Of a DNA stretch of 64,000 nucleotides, positions 34,210-46,100 are shown in pieces. The position numbers and the translations under genes were made by a program. The number at the start of each line of letters is the position of its first letter. Position 1 is the stretch's first letter. This stretch comes from Dendrobium chrysotoxum (taxonomy: Eukaryota; Streptophyta; Magnoliopsida; Asparagales; Orchidaceae): positions 23,828,764-23,892,763 of the forward strand of contig CM034310.1 in NCBI GenBank assembly GCA_019925795.1. The letters are read 5' to 3'. A model generated the notes under the pieces. The model was given only the letters and a program-made list of their open reading frames with translations, made no database searches and was not told the DNA's origin.

Positions 34210-35200
34210 TATTTATTTATTTATTTTTTTTGGGGAAACCCACGGTGGGGCCTTCGTGTTAATATAAAATAAGGGTTACAAGGTCCTTAAAAGGAACCTC
34301 CAGCTCACTACTGCTCGAAAGAGCTACAATTAAAATCAAAATAAAGCCTACGAGCCGGTGGTTCCAAAAACTAAGAGTACAAAATAAACCTAATAACATT
34401 CTAGGGCTGAAATAAAACAGCACCCAAAAAAGGGATATCCAAATGTAAACAAGCAGCTCAGAATTCCTGCAAAAAGAAAAAGGAGCAATAAACCAAATAC
34501 TGGTAGGATGGCGATCCACCAAATAGTTGGAGAACTTGAAACTCCCAAAAATCATAACTCCCTCAAAATTGATCGAGCCAAGCAACAAAACCTCGATCCG
34601 GTCGTCTGCAAAAAAGAAGAACTTCGTGCATTTGGCGGGTAAGCAAACCAAACTAATGGACCTCGTGATTGAGATAACCAGTTACCATAAATTCCGTGAA
34701 GGAGCCAGGCCAAAACCACCGAAAAAATCCAATCTCCTTAATAAAAGAGCACCCACAGAGATGGTACGAGAAGGTATAGTAGCAGAATTCATAATATTCT
34801 AGAACCTTACTACAGAACAATCTAATAAAGGCCACCGGAATGTTATGGTAATAAATATACTGAAATTTCCTACCCTCCATATATAACAGGAGATTCCCCC
34901 AGTTTGTACACATAAAACTAGCAGGAAACCACCCGGTATAGGTAATGACAAATTGAAATACAGAGCTCCAGAGATCCACCAGTAAAATAAGCGACACAAA
35001 CATAATGAGCAACTGGGGAGATAAAGAAGGAACGAATAAAAACAACCTCAACCCTTCCGTAAATAATGCAGCCCAATTTTGTCTAAAAGAGTAATCCCTT
35101 TAAGCATTTGAGGCAGATTACTAATATCAAAAATCTGAAACCCTTCAAGTCTGCTGCCACGTTTAGCAAGCCAATCGGCAGCAGCATTGCCTTCCCGATC
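34210..35200 (-). mobile_element. L1-type LINE, 5'-truncated (copy 3)
   Basis: On the minus strand the RNase H tail reads REGNAAADWLAKRGSRLEGF (35200-35130), then LLDKIGLHYL, then the family 3' UTR and end GTGGGTTTCCCC with an A-rich tail containing (AAAT)n. It splits ALKBH exon 1 of Helitron N. The empty site can be read at 56610-56650 on +. Comparing the two shows almost no duplicated target; only AT or ATAAATA could be shared. Confidence 0.85.
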
Positions 35201-35412
35201 CTCTCAAGGAAAACATAATCTTTCTTCATGTAGAATCTTTTAAAGACTTGTTGTTTTCTCTCCTCTATGGAGAGTTTGGTATTCTTCGGATTTGAATCGA
35301 ACTTCTCCTCCTCAAGAAATTCTTATGTATACATCTACCTCTTCTTTACAATCTTTTGATTTTTAGATAAATCAACCCAAGAAATATGATCGTATATTTT
35401 AGGTGAGCCCAT

Positions 35413-35836
35413 CTGAGGTAAAGATAATTAAATAAAAAATAAAAAATTAGTCATTCCATAAACATGAATACATGAAAACCTATTACACAATTGAGATAGA
35501 TCATAGAATAAAGGCAAGTTTAATCTACTGTAATAAAAGCATGAAACACAATTAAGAAAGAAAGTTATACGACCATCTTTATTATTTTATTAAAGATCGT
35601 ATCTTTAATCTATAGAATTAAAAGAATTGCAATTTTTCACCATTCAAGCAATCGCAACAAGAAGTACTCCAAAGAATCCAATGTGAAAAAGATACTTCAA
35701 GTGAATCTGCTTCTTCATTTTGAATGTTGTCTATTATAAAAAGTAAAGTATTCTTGTGATAAAAAAAAATTATTATGCTAGAAATAATGAGAGAAAGCAT
35801 TCTTATGATGAAATAAGGGAGTAATAGGTATATAGA
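35413..35836 (-). other. 5' non-coding part of Helitron N
   Basis: From the TC start to the ALKBH ATG. It matches 55686-56399 in parts (CTATTACTCCCTTATTTCATCATAA; ATAACAAGAATACTTTACT-like text) but is shorter. No gene. Confidence 0.7.
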
Positions 35837-37235
35837 TAATATAATGTGCATGAGATTTATTTAGTTTAATATTTCTTAATTGTAATCTTATGAAAGGATT
35901 GACAAATTTTTATACTATTAAAAGAAGAGTAATATTATTATGTAACAATTCATAGTAAAACATTATCCAAATATTATTGTGTTTTAATAAAAATAGAATT
36001 AAATCTAACAATAAATCATATTCTTATATCTATGGTATAATAATATTATATTTTAAAAAAATATGTTATATAAAACTATAGATGACATTTGAACTTATTG
36101 AACATTGAATTAATAAAACTGTTTAATTTAAGGTCTTAATTGAATACAAAATAATCATGATTTTGCTTATGCTAATCTTTGATTTTCCTCAAAAGTAGTT
36201 TCAAAACATTATTTTTTAAAGCACATCATTTATAAAAAAACTTTCTTTAAAAAATAATTTTATTGGGAGATTTTTACATTGCAAAGCTCTTAATTATTGC
36301 AAAATAAGAAGAGTAAAGATTTAAATAATTTCAATTTAAGCAGAAAAATTTTGTAAGCACAGAAAAGGAAGGACATGAAAATAAAGAGTAAGAAGAATAA
36401 GAAGACGAAGTGGAAAGGAAAATGAGGTAGGGAAAAAAGGAGGAAAATAAAGATAAAAGAAAGAGGAAGAAGGAAGAATATAAAATGTGGCAGGATGCAT
36501 GGAGAGTGGGAAGGAGAGTAAGAGATGGCGATAAGAAGAAAAAATGTGGTATTCAAGAAGTTACCTGTGCATGAGAGATGGCTGTTAGTAGTGACCATTT
36601 GAATGGCTAGGATTGATTTGATGAGAGGTGGAGGTGGGTCGAAGGGAAGAGATCAGGCTTCTTGTAGGGTAGGAGGAGGTCGAGGATGTCGGGACCGAGG
36701 TCGGCCGGCTTTGGGTCACGCAAGAGAGGGAGAGGCGAAGATTTCTAGGGTGTTCAAACGAGAGGAAAAGGAGAGGGAGAGGATTGCGGGAGATGGTAAA
36801 TAGCGGAAGAGTTCATCCACATATAACAGATGGAGATATTAGACAAGAACGAAATGGGAAGTTTTGTTTCGTTTGGGATGCGATTATACCAATAGTTAAA
36901 AATTAAAGTGTGCAAATTTATTTAATGATTTGCCTTGTAGGATTAGGATAATGTATGATGATAGTTACAGGTAAAACTTATAATAGTATTTATAAATTTT
37001 TATAGTTATGGATAATTTTTTATAAGTGCATAATATTTATTTTGGAGTGAAAAAAATTTAATATCATAAATTATTTAATATTTTTTATGACATAAAGATA
37101 AAATATTTATTTTTATGTGCGCTATTAATAGAAGTAATTTTAATTATTATATATATTAGTAATTCGTTAAATATATTTCTTAAAAAGATTGTATAAAAAT
37201 ATATATAAATATTAAATTTCAGGTATGAAAATTTT
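35837..37235 (-). repeat. Right arm of a long inverted repeat
   Basis: Inverted partner of 24911-26093 plus 19840-20023. The innermost bases next to the Helitron, TAATATAATG, pair with CATTACATTA of the left arm (one mismatch). This arm is uninterrupted and shows the CACTA-free state of the left arm. A 66-residue frame at 36603-36803 lies in the GC-richer block and is not supported as a gene. Confidence 0.8.
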
Positions 37236-38452
37236 AAAATTTGCTGCTAACTTAATATTGACATTTTAATGTTAATTTACTGTTAAAATAATATAAAGTT
37301 AAAATAAAATTAATTAGTAAATTAGAAAAGTTAAAAATAAAGTAATTTACAAATATTATTATTAATTTATTATTAATGTTTAAACCGATAGTAATTAAAG
37401 TATGATAGGAAATTAAAATATCAATTAGAATTTTAATAGTATTCACGTAATAGTGGATATCTTATATTTTTTCAATCATCCATTAATTGAAACAAAGCAT
37501 CTGTTGGCTGAGAGGAAGTTAAAATAGCAGTTTTTAGTGTTGGGCCTTTTAAGTCCGTGGGTTTAATATCAGTGATTTAATATTATATAAAAAAACTGTT
37601 TGGATAATTTTGTTTTATTTATAACATTCCATAAAAAATAATTTATTTAATTTAATCTAAATGTAAAGTCTTAATAAATTGAATTAAGTCATAGTGATTT
37701 TAAATACAGGATGCATATCCCCTACAGCTGAGGTGTGATCCATACATTCTATGCTTTCCACCCACTGAACATCTGCCAGTTTGGACGACTAATATTTAAT
37801 CTATAATTTGATTTTATAAAACGTCTCTGATTTTTCTTTACATTAAATCCCTGCCATCCAAAATATATCATGTGGTTGAGAGAAGACCATTGAATTTATA
37901 CAATCCCAGCTCAACTATACACTGAAATCATCTAATTGAAAATGATAGAATCAAATATGATCATAACTAAATTTACCCAATTCTAAAATGTCAAAAATTA
38001 AAAAAAAAAAATAATGCTTAAAATTACTGTTTATTAGCATTTCAAACAGTAACATCATGGAACATTAACAATTAAATGAATAATGTAGAGTAAAGTTACT
38101 TAGAATGCTATTATAATGGAATCATACAAGTGAGGGGTCCGTAGGGTGATCAGCAAAGAGATATCCGACAATCTAAATTCTGCCATGTAGAGTTGCACAG
38201 ACAAGCCACAATAGAGATCAAGTGATACAAGAAGCAATTTAACTAAAAAAACTAATTTAATAAGGAATAAAAAAAGCGGTCCCAAATAAAATGTAAAAGT
38301 GACTACTATTGAAGATAATTACAACCGAGTTCTCAAAAGAAAGATAAAAATATTCGGTTCAACATATGCATTATAAAAAAATAATAATAATGCATGATTA
38401 GTCCATCAGAACTATCTGCAAAAAAATCAAATAATTTGCACTTAGGTATAGC
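37236..38452. other. AT-rich region with one exon-like block
   Basis: Mostly AT-rich and featureless. About 37705-37795 is richer in G+C and on the minus strand reads SKLADVQWVESIECMDHTSA. I do not recognise it. If Helitron B extends this far, its 3' end should be near here, but I saw no convincing hairpin plus CTRR. Confidence 0.4.
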
Positions 38453-38748
38453 CTATGAGATTTTGGAGCTTGGAAGCTCAACCCAGTGCAATTGTAGCTC
38501 AATTTCACCACATTCAATGTTCTGAGCCTAAGAACAATGTCCTGAACAACCTTCCCATTCAACAAGTAGATAGTGCTCTCTTCAGCTAGGCAATTTATGC
38601 TGGTAGATGCCTGCTTCCTTAAGACACTGCCATCAGGAGGTGGAGCACATTTTAAGTCCATCTTCACAGACAAAAAAATTGGTTGTATGTCGAACTCCGC
38701 ATTGCCCATTGGATCATCTGAGCTGAATGTATCCTTGTCGTACACTTC
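38453..38748 (-). pseudogene. C2-domain protein, C-terminal exon fragment
   Basis: After an acceptor (TTGTAATTCCAG at 38760-38749) the frame reads EVYDKDTFSSDDPMGNAEFD, the calcium-loop and strand region of a single-C2 plant protein. It continues NCLAEESTIYLLNGKVVQDI and VLRLR. A one-base deletion then shifts the frame; in the other frame CGEIELQLHWVELPSSK follows to a stop at 38455-38453. Small C2 proteins of plants bind membranes in a calcium-dependent way. Only the last exon is here. It is on the same strand as Helitron B and next to another foreign fragment (39430-39705). Confidence 0.78.
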
Positions 38749-39429
38749 CTGGAATTACAAACCAAGAAGAAGATTGCTGATTGTAAAGAATTGCTTGAAG
38801 AAATGAAGCAGTATGAGCAGCAGAGCTGTAGGTAGAAATTTGATTGATGAATGAATTTAATATTAACATATATCATTCAATCTTTGGATTAATTTAATAT
38901 TATTCAAACTATATCTATATAAAATTAAGGAAATATTAAAACAAAATAAAAAGTACAATACAAATACTATGAATTTTTAATAAATTCTAAAATTAATACA
39001 TCAACCTCATAAATTTAACAATTCTAACTACCATACCAAAAGGGAAGAAATTAAATTAAGTACAGTACATTTGATTAAATCCATACAATAGCTAATGTAA
39101 CTATAGTTCTCTAAAAATTACAATTAAATATCTATAATATGCTATCACTTGTCTACTCTAATCATTCATATTAAAATTTATAATATATATCCTCGTCCAT
39201 GTGATCAACGTTTTATATAAATATAAAACACTTACATCAAAATAAATGAAGTAATTTACACCATGTAATTTTACATCAAATGAAATAAATTTACACCATG
39301 TACAATTACATCAACTTTTTATACGATTGGTTACAACGGATAAGATTTTAGCAACATAATAAATGAAGTAAATGCATCTTGAAACAAAATAAAAATTATA
39401 AGAGTTGGAATGAATTTTTTTTTTCTTAC
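38749..39429 (-). other. Intron-like sequence shared with 7830-8040
   Basis: AT-rich. About 38870-39065 matches 7830-8040 (+), linking this place to Helitron A. Two TTACACCATGTA-like repeats at 39256 and 39291. No gene. Confidence 0.5.
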
Positions 39430-39705
39430 AAGGAATTTGACGACCCCACAGTTGAACCAATCCCTTGTACAACCTGTACCAGAAAAAAAAATTTAGTTCA
39501 AAATACAACCAAGAAGGAAACAAAAGGGTAAGATAAATCAAAGTCTTATACTTCATAGCATGCTAAGGTCCAGCATTGCTGGAGTAGTATTTCTTAAAGA
39601 ACTCATAAAAATCATACTTAAATGACCTTGAGCACTATAACCAAGCAGAGTTGGTGCCCAACCCTTGAAGAAAAATTTCATAACCTGCTCTTTAAGGACA
39701 CAAAA
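39430..39705 (-). pseudogene. PHT3-like: Mitochondrial phosphate carrier (PHT3) fragment
   Basis: On the minus strand the text reads VLKEQVMKFFFKGWAPTLLG then YSAQG, shifts frame and continues KYDFYEFFKKYYSSNAGP, then MKYKTLIYL. After a deletion comes GLYKGLVQLWGRQIPC. These blocks, in this order, are characteristic of plant mitochondrial phosphate carriers of the inner membrane (LLKEQG--GFF-GW-PTLLGYSAQG--KFG-YEFFKKYYSD-AGPE, KYKTLIYLAGSA, GLYKGL-PLWGRQIPYTMMKF). About 50 residues between the last two blocks are missing. Frameshift, stop (GP-stop-HAMK) and deletion make it a pseudogene fragment. Confidence 0.82.
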
Positions 39706-40328
39706 ACCTGATGACTTCATATGATGCTATCATTTGATTTCTCTAGAAAGCCTTTTTGTCTAAAGAAAACATAGATAATAATATCTTCCATATATAGAAG
39801 GAATATCTTTGTTGATCTTCTTTAAGATCCATTTGCAAGTAGAAGTATGTTTTGATCAAACATCTTACAGTGAGCAGCCAACAAGTATGATCATATAAGC
39901 AGTGCAGCATAAAAATGAAGCGACCACTTAAAAGCACTTGGAAATGACTCATAAGAAAATAATGCTCAGAAGAGAAAAAAAAAGGAAATCATTGCTTAGC
40001 CGAGATTATGAGATAATGCGATGATCCCTCTTTTGTTACTCAATAATGACAATTCACTTGACATCCCTGCATAGTATATGTGAGCATATATGATTCTTTT
40101 ACCATGAAGACAAATAACAAAAAAAGGTACTAAAAAACAACCATAATAAACAACTTATAAATTGAGAAAGGTAAGCCAGCATACATCATTTTGTAGCATC
40201 AGTTGCACTATGAATGATATATAATGCACTTATTTTTTCAGCAACATATTTTTTACCATAAAATTTTGATGATATTCGATATACATCCCAACACAACATA
40301 AAGCTAAAAATATTATTTTGATTGGTAC
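39706..40328. other. Spacer, nothing recognised
   Basis: AT-rich, ends at the target triplet TAC (40326-40328) of CACTA 2. It continues at 48074 on the other side of that element. Short minus-strand frame at 39743-39952 has no family features. Confidence 0.5.
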
Positions 40329-41054
40329 CACTACAGAAAAAGCAACTGTTACCGACGGACATAATCCACCAGTAACATGCAAAATACGCTGGAAAAAATA
40401 GGTTTCCTGTGGATTTCAGATAGAATTTACTCTGACGGTAAAATGCGCATCGAAAAAATATTCTCGTCGTATTATTTTCATCAGAAATATTTTTGATGAA
40501 CTTTCTGGCAAAAAATCGGCGGAAATGTTTGACAACCCGAATCCTTTTCTGATTTCGTGTTCCGGTGAATTATCCGCCGGTAATAATTATCTGCCAGAAT
40601 TACCGGCGGATATTCCGTCGCAAACAAATCGATGTCAATTTTTACCGTCGGATATCACCGTCGGAATTTTCGTCGCATAGTTTCACCGGAAAGTTTGTGA
40701 TATCGTCTTACCGACATCCTTTCCGGTGGAAAATCCGCTGGAAACCTGTAGCAGAAATAAAAAAAAACCTTCCTTCTTTCGAAAAGTGATTTCCACATTT
40801 AAACCTGCATACAAAAAATACAATATAATATATATTAATAAATCCAATTTTGATTTACAACATCAGCAGTTACACATAAATCAAAAGAGCATCATCCAAA
40901 TAACAAATAATTAAACATATACATAATAAACATATACAAGAAGAGTATCATTAACAAATATCTAAACATGTTCAAATAGCAAATAGATAAATATATCCAA
41001 AAACACATAAATACAGATGTCCACATCAGTAAAATAGATAAATAACATCTACTC

Positions 41055-42685
41055 TAATTCAGTTTCATCCTCAGCTGATGCTGTACTCCTCCCACTACTC
41101 ATCTGCTCCCTCATCTTTCTCATTTCTTCTAACATTTGAGCTTGCTGTTGCTGTATCTGCATCTACTATGCATCTGCATCTACTACTGTTGCATTTGTAT
41201 CTGCCAATCAGCTTGTACTTTCCGTACATATTCTAGCTCGACTGTAAGGGCAGCTATCTGTTAGGTATATATAGAAAGACTCCTGGGTACTAGATGAAAA
41301 ATTGGAGCCACTAGATGTCTGCACTTCATATGCATAGGCCTGCGAGCCTAACCTGTATACTCTGCCGTGCTGCATTCCTCCTACCACTTGCGACCAAGTG
41401 TGATAGTCAGAATATTCTATTGATTCAGCAGAAGAACCTTCACCTGCTGCAGCCTGACTCTCTCGAGGCCGTGTGTACTCCTCCTATGAAAGCTAATAAA
41501 AAGTTATATAATTTATATATAATATCATAAAAATTAAACTTATATACTTATATAAGCTTTCCTAGCATGCTCATCAACCCATTGCTGGTCCTCCTGCCGC
41601 TTGTGGGTATGACTATGCAATTCACTAGGAGTCGGTTCTCTACCCAGCACCTATTTTTGTAATAGACATATATTAGTATTCTAATTAAAGTAAATTATTA
41701 AAATATTTTAAAATTTCTTACCAAACATCTTCTGTGCTCAGTATGAGGAACAGAACCTCCTATATGAAGGGAACTACCTAAGCCCCCAATATCAGAAGCT
41801 CTATTCTGTATATTTTGATCTCTCCTTCTGCTATAATTTGGGCTACCCCAAGCACTGCTCAACTTTGCCCATACACCCTCACCAATCCAGAGTGGTCGTT
41901 GGCCTGACTTTTTAATGTCAGTAAACATGTCTCATATGTGAATCGAGCCACGCTTCTCAAAATTCTTTCTAATTTTATCATTATGTTGTGGCAACCAATA
42001 AAAACCCTAAACACATATAATAAAGAATAAATAATTTTTTTAGCTTATATAAATTAGATATAATACAAATAAAATTTTATATAATAACATACCTTAAACT
42101 CTCTAAATCATATGTCTCGTACTTCTTTCAGAACTTTCTTTCAAGAAATATAAGGAGCATTGTATCTACTCTGTATTATGTCCCGTATTTTATGCGTAGG
42201 CTCTTTTGACGGATGAAACCTAAAAGCAATATGTTAGTTGTCATCGTCAGGTTCAATCAAATTAGTACTTATGTGTCATCGTCAGGTTCAATCAATATGC
42301 GATCTTTTGTCGCCTGCTCTGCTGCAGCTGGGTAGGATGGTCCGCCTGTAGCGGGCTGAGGTGGTGCTGTAGTAGGCTGATGTGGTGGTGGGATATATGG
42401 TGGATATGGATATGGATGGGCACCATGAGAAGGTGGGGGTGGGTAATAGGGGTAAAAAGGAGTAGTCCGTGTAAGGTCCGATGAAGGTAAGTGTGGGTCT
42501 GGTGAGTAAAACTATGGGCTACTGGCTACAGGAGTAGGTATAGGCGGGCTAGGCTGACTCTGAGTAGCAGGCTGAGATGAAGAGGTGCCCTCAATACGTA
42601 CAGGCCTGCTAACAACAACCTTCTTTCTACGCCTACCAAGTATATTCTTTATCAATCCTGTCTGACGGTCATCACCTGAAGCCAT
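41055..42685 (-). pseudogene. CACTA second gene (TNPA-like, Transposase_24 type)
   Basis: Starts MASGDDRQTGLIKNILGRRR (ATG at 42685). A Pro/Tyr-rich low-complexity region follows (42560-42330), with an in-frame stop after PVASSP. The conserved part at 41928-41698 contains IGEGVWAKLSSAWGSPNYSR then GGLGSSLHIGGSVPHTEHRR, fitting the pattern W---G-AK--R---G-SLHTGGS--H-EH-RR of the Transposase_24 family found in plant CACTA elements. A Q-rich coiled segment (QQQQAQMLEEMRKMREQM, about 41160-41100) closes the gene, ending in an acidic DETELE tail. Introns lie between. TNPA-type proteins bind the subterminal repeats of the transposon. Stops show it is inactive. Confidence 0.8.
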
Positions 42686-43149
42686 CTGCATAAATATTTA
42701 AAAAATATTAGAAATAGAAATTATATTAAAAATGAATTTAAAATAGTACAGGAATTAAATAAATATAAGTACAAAAAATATTTAAATATAAAATAACACA
42801 ATAAATAACTAAATATAAGTAAAAAAATTTTATTTTTGGTCAAAAATCATTTACCTTATATTGATTCACTTTCATATGATGAAACTTATGTACCACTATC
42901 AGACTCATCATGAATGTCCTCTATGTTTAAATCGACTTCCTCTAACTACAACTCACTCTCAGTAGTTATAATTTGATCATCCATATTGTTAGCAACATCT
43001 TTTATGTTTGATATAAACTCTTCTTGATGTGCTGGTGGTATTGAAGTAGTCTTTTCAATAACTCCCCTGGATTTGGTCTTCATAACTATGAGCCAATCTT
43101 ATTTTCCTCATACTCTACTCGGGTAGTTAGCGAAATAGACTTGGCTTGT

Positions 43150-46100
43150 CTAACTAGCAATGATGAATGGGTCAAACTTTGAATATTTTCTACCCCGTTT
43201 AACTTCTATTATACCGTACAATATATGTATTCTTGTACCTCTATTTATTACTGGATCAAACCACTCACAATTGAATAGATACACATTATTCACAACACCA
43301 GGATATTCTAACTGTAATATTTCTTGTAATACTCCATAATACTCAGAATTATCACCTGTATAGAAATTTCCTCTACCACATACACTAATATTATCTATTT
43401 TTCTATCTTCACACCAATATTTGGTTTGGAATTTATAACCATTAACTAAAAAATCTTGATAACACTTCACAGCTCTATTAGGTCCCCATGCTAGATCAAG
43501 TAGTCCATGATATTATAAATTATTACCTTGAGTGTGGACCTAGTTAGTAGATAAAGTATATCATTAGCATGCTTAATAACTAATTAAAGATATATTAATT
43601 GAAAAGAATAGTTAAAATATATACCGTATTTTTAAACTAAATAGGAAAATCTGTTTCCACTATCTTTTAGACTTCTACTTGTTTTATTGTATTTAATCAA
43701 TTAATGAAACTCCTGTAAATATTAAGGTTTAAATTAAATGTAAGTATGAGTAATAAAATTATGAGCAAGCTTATTCATACTTACTCGAGATATGACTCAA
43801 CTTCATCACAGTTAAGCAAGACATATAAAGTGGCAACTCGCATCTCCTTATCAGTCAAATAGCGTATGGTACTAGTGCCTAAGGGTTCACCACTGTCGTT
43901 AAGTACAGATAAATTTAAGGATTGACCCATATTTTCAGGTGTAGTGCTTTCACTTGATTGTGATATTGTTTCAAAGTAATACGAGCAAAATTGGGTTGTC
44001 TCATACATTAAATATGCTTCACATATTGAGCCTTAAGGATGCACTTTGTTCTTAGCAGTCTTCTTAAGTTTATTTAAGTACCTCTCAAAATGATACATCC
44101 ACCGATACTGAACTTGTCCACCGACTCTAGCTTCATATGGCAAATGTACGGGCAGATGCTCCATAGAGTCAAAGAAAGTTGAAGAAAATATCTTCTAAAG
44201 TTTACACATAACAAAAGAGATATACTGCTCCATAATAATCAGGTACTCTGTATTTAATTTTGAAGAGCATAAATTTTTGAAGAAGATACTAAGCTCGATC
44301 AAGGGCTTCAAAATTTGATCTGATAGATAACTAAAGGAAGATGGTAATAGACATTACATGAAGATATGACAGTCATGACTCTTCATACCAAATAATCTCT
44401 CAGTTCTAATGTTAACACATATGCCTAGATTTGAAGAATATCCATCAGGTACCCGTAAACTCTTCAGCCATTCACAAACTGCTCGCCACTGCTCTAAAGT
44501 CAACGTGAATGGAGCTTTTGGTTTGAAAAATTTTTCATTTTCACCATCCCTCAATTCTAATCCTTTCCTCCTATAAATCTCCTTTAAGTCCATCCTTGCT
44601 TTTATGTTGTCTTTGGATTTATCTTTGATATCCATGACTGTATTGAATATATTATCAAAGATATTTTTCTTTATATGCATCACGTCTAAGTTATATCTGA
44701 TCAAGTTTGTCCTCTAATATGGTAATGACCAAAAAATACTTTTCTTAGTTTAATTGTGGTTGACACCATATCTTGGTAATTTATAATCAGTTAATGTTGG
44801 AGATTCCACTATTGTGTGGATTGATCTGACTCTTTCAAATATTTCTTCACTAGTTCATCTTGGAGGAGGCTACAACATAACCATTTATTTTTGATAAAAT
44901 CATCCTTATTTCGCCTGAAATGATGATTTATAGGTAAGAACAAGCGATGACAGTCGAACCAAGTGTTCTTCCCTCCGTGCTTTAAAGTGAATGACTTTGT
45001 ATATTTCATACAAAGTGGACAAGCTAATTTTTCAGAAGTGTTCCGACCTGAGAGCATACTGTATGCGGGAAAATCACCAATTGTCTAAAGTAATGTTGCC
45101 CTCATAATGAAGTTCTGTTTAATGGAGATGTCATATGTACTTATTCCCTCTTCCCATAATAAATTTAAATCATCAATTAATAATTGTAAGAATACATCAA
45201 TCTTTCTTTTTGGATTATGTGGCCCTAGAATGATAAGCCTCAGAAATATATAAGGAGTAGTCATGCACAACTCTGGTGGAATATTATATGATTTAAGTAT
45301 GACGGGCCAACATGAGTAAAGTGAAGCAGACTGACTAAATGGAGTAAAACCATCTACGCATAAACCTAATCTTATATTTCTTGATTCTGAGGTGAAGGTG
45401 GGATATGTACGATCAAAATATTTCTAGGCATCTGCTTCTGATGGATGTGTAATAAACCCTTCTTGTGAGATATGTTATTTATGCCATCTTATATGTTTAG
45501 CACATATCATTGATGCATATAAGCATTACAGTCTAAGAATTATGGGTAAGTAAAATAACCTGCTGGCTGGTACTTCTTTCAGCTTTCTTTTTGTGATAGA
45601 TTTTAGTTTAAATCTTGGTGCGTTGCAATGATGACATGTAATATCTGATTAGAAATCTTTGTAGAATAACATGCATCCAATGACACAATAATCTATCTTT
45701 TGGTATGTCAAACCAAGCTTGGAAACCAACTTCTTAGTCTGATATAAATCTGTAGGAATTATGTTATCTCCTGGATTGGTTTCTTTGAGCAGTCCAATAA
45801 ATTGATTAAAATATTCATGGGGGATATTATATTCTATCTTGATACTTAACATCTTAACAACAATGAAACTCTGAGTGAGTGGTGCATCCTTTTCATATTG
45901 ATTATGGGAAGCATGCAACAAATCATAAAAATTTTATACTTCTTTATTAGGTGACTCTTCTCTATATTATTCAAATTGTGCTCCACTTACATCATGAATT
46001 AAGTCCTCAAAATTAGATATGATATGCTCTTCCTCATCTCTAGTAGCACTTATCGATGGGCAGCATCGAGAATCGAAATGTGATTCATACTCACCATGAG

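Larger units (their letters stand above)
26808..35412 (-). pseudogene. ALKBH9/10-like: ALKBH9/10-like 2OG-Fe(II) oxygenase fragment in Helitron N
   Basis: Plant ALKBH9/10 proteins are RNA m6A demethylases. Exon 1 runs from ATG at 35412 to 34080 and contains NILDGLELYIGVFNSMEQ and FIYDLQNKG; a LINE splits it. An intron holds TR-GAG 2. Exon 2 (27272-27192) reads TYSEPKKWMRGKERVTIQ then FECCYNYA. Exon 3 (27119-26808) reads NPPDILHNG, then CIINIYESGDCIPPHIDSHDF with the iron-binding H-x-D, then RPFCTVSFLSKCNIIFG and, after a frameshift, PLPVG. Order, strand and splice sites fit the family. Breaks: one stop in exon 3, a shift before PLPVG, and no C-terminal iron/2OG residues. The iron-binding HxD is intact but this is a fragment. 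Confidence 0.88.
26094..35836 (-). mobile_element. Helitron N, non-autonomous, carrying ALKBH9/10 exons
   Basis: On the minus strand the 5' end is TCTATATACCTATTACTCCC after a host A (35837), the TC start typical of Helitrons. The 3' end is CTAG at 26097-26094, followed by host T, with the palindrome ATGCACGTGCAT about 6 bases before it, fitting the hairpin plus CTRR rule. The first 150 bases match 55686 onward on the + strand, which carries the same gene fragment. Contents: ALKBH9/10-like exons, later split by TR-GAG 2 (27722-34015) and a LINE (about 34210-35200). No Rep or helicase. About 2.4 kb remains after removing the two insertions. Positions 26098-26807 are AT-rich 3' sequence without a feature. 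Confidence 0.75.

Noticed and set aside
36290..36598. 102-residue minus-strand Phe/Leu-rich frame
   Set aside because: T-rich strand of the inverted-repeat arm; low complexity, not kept in the other arm.
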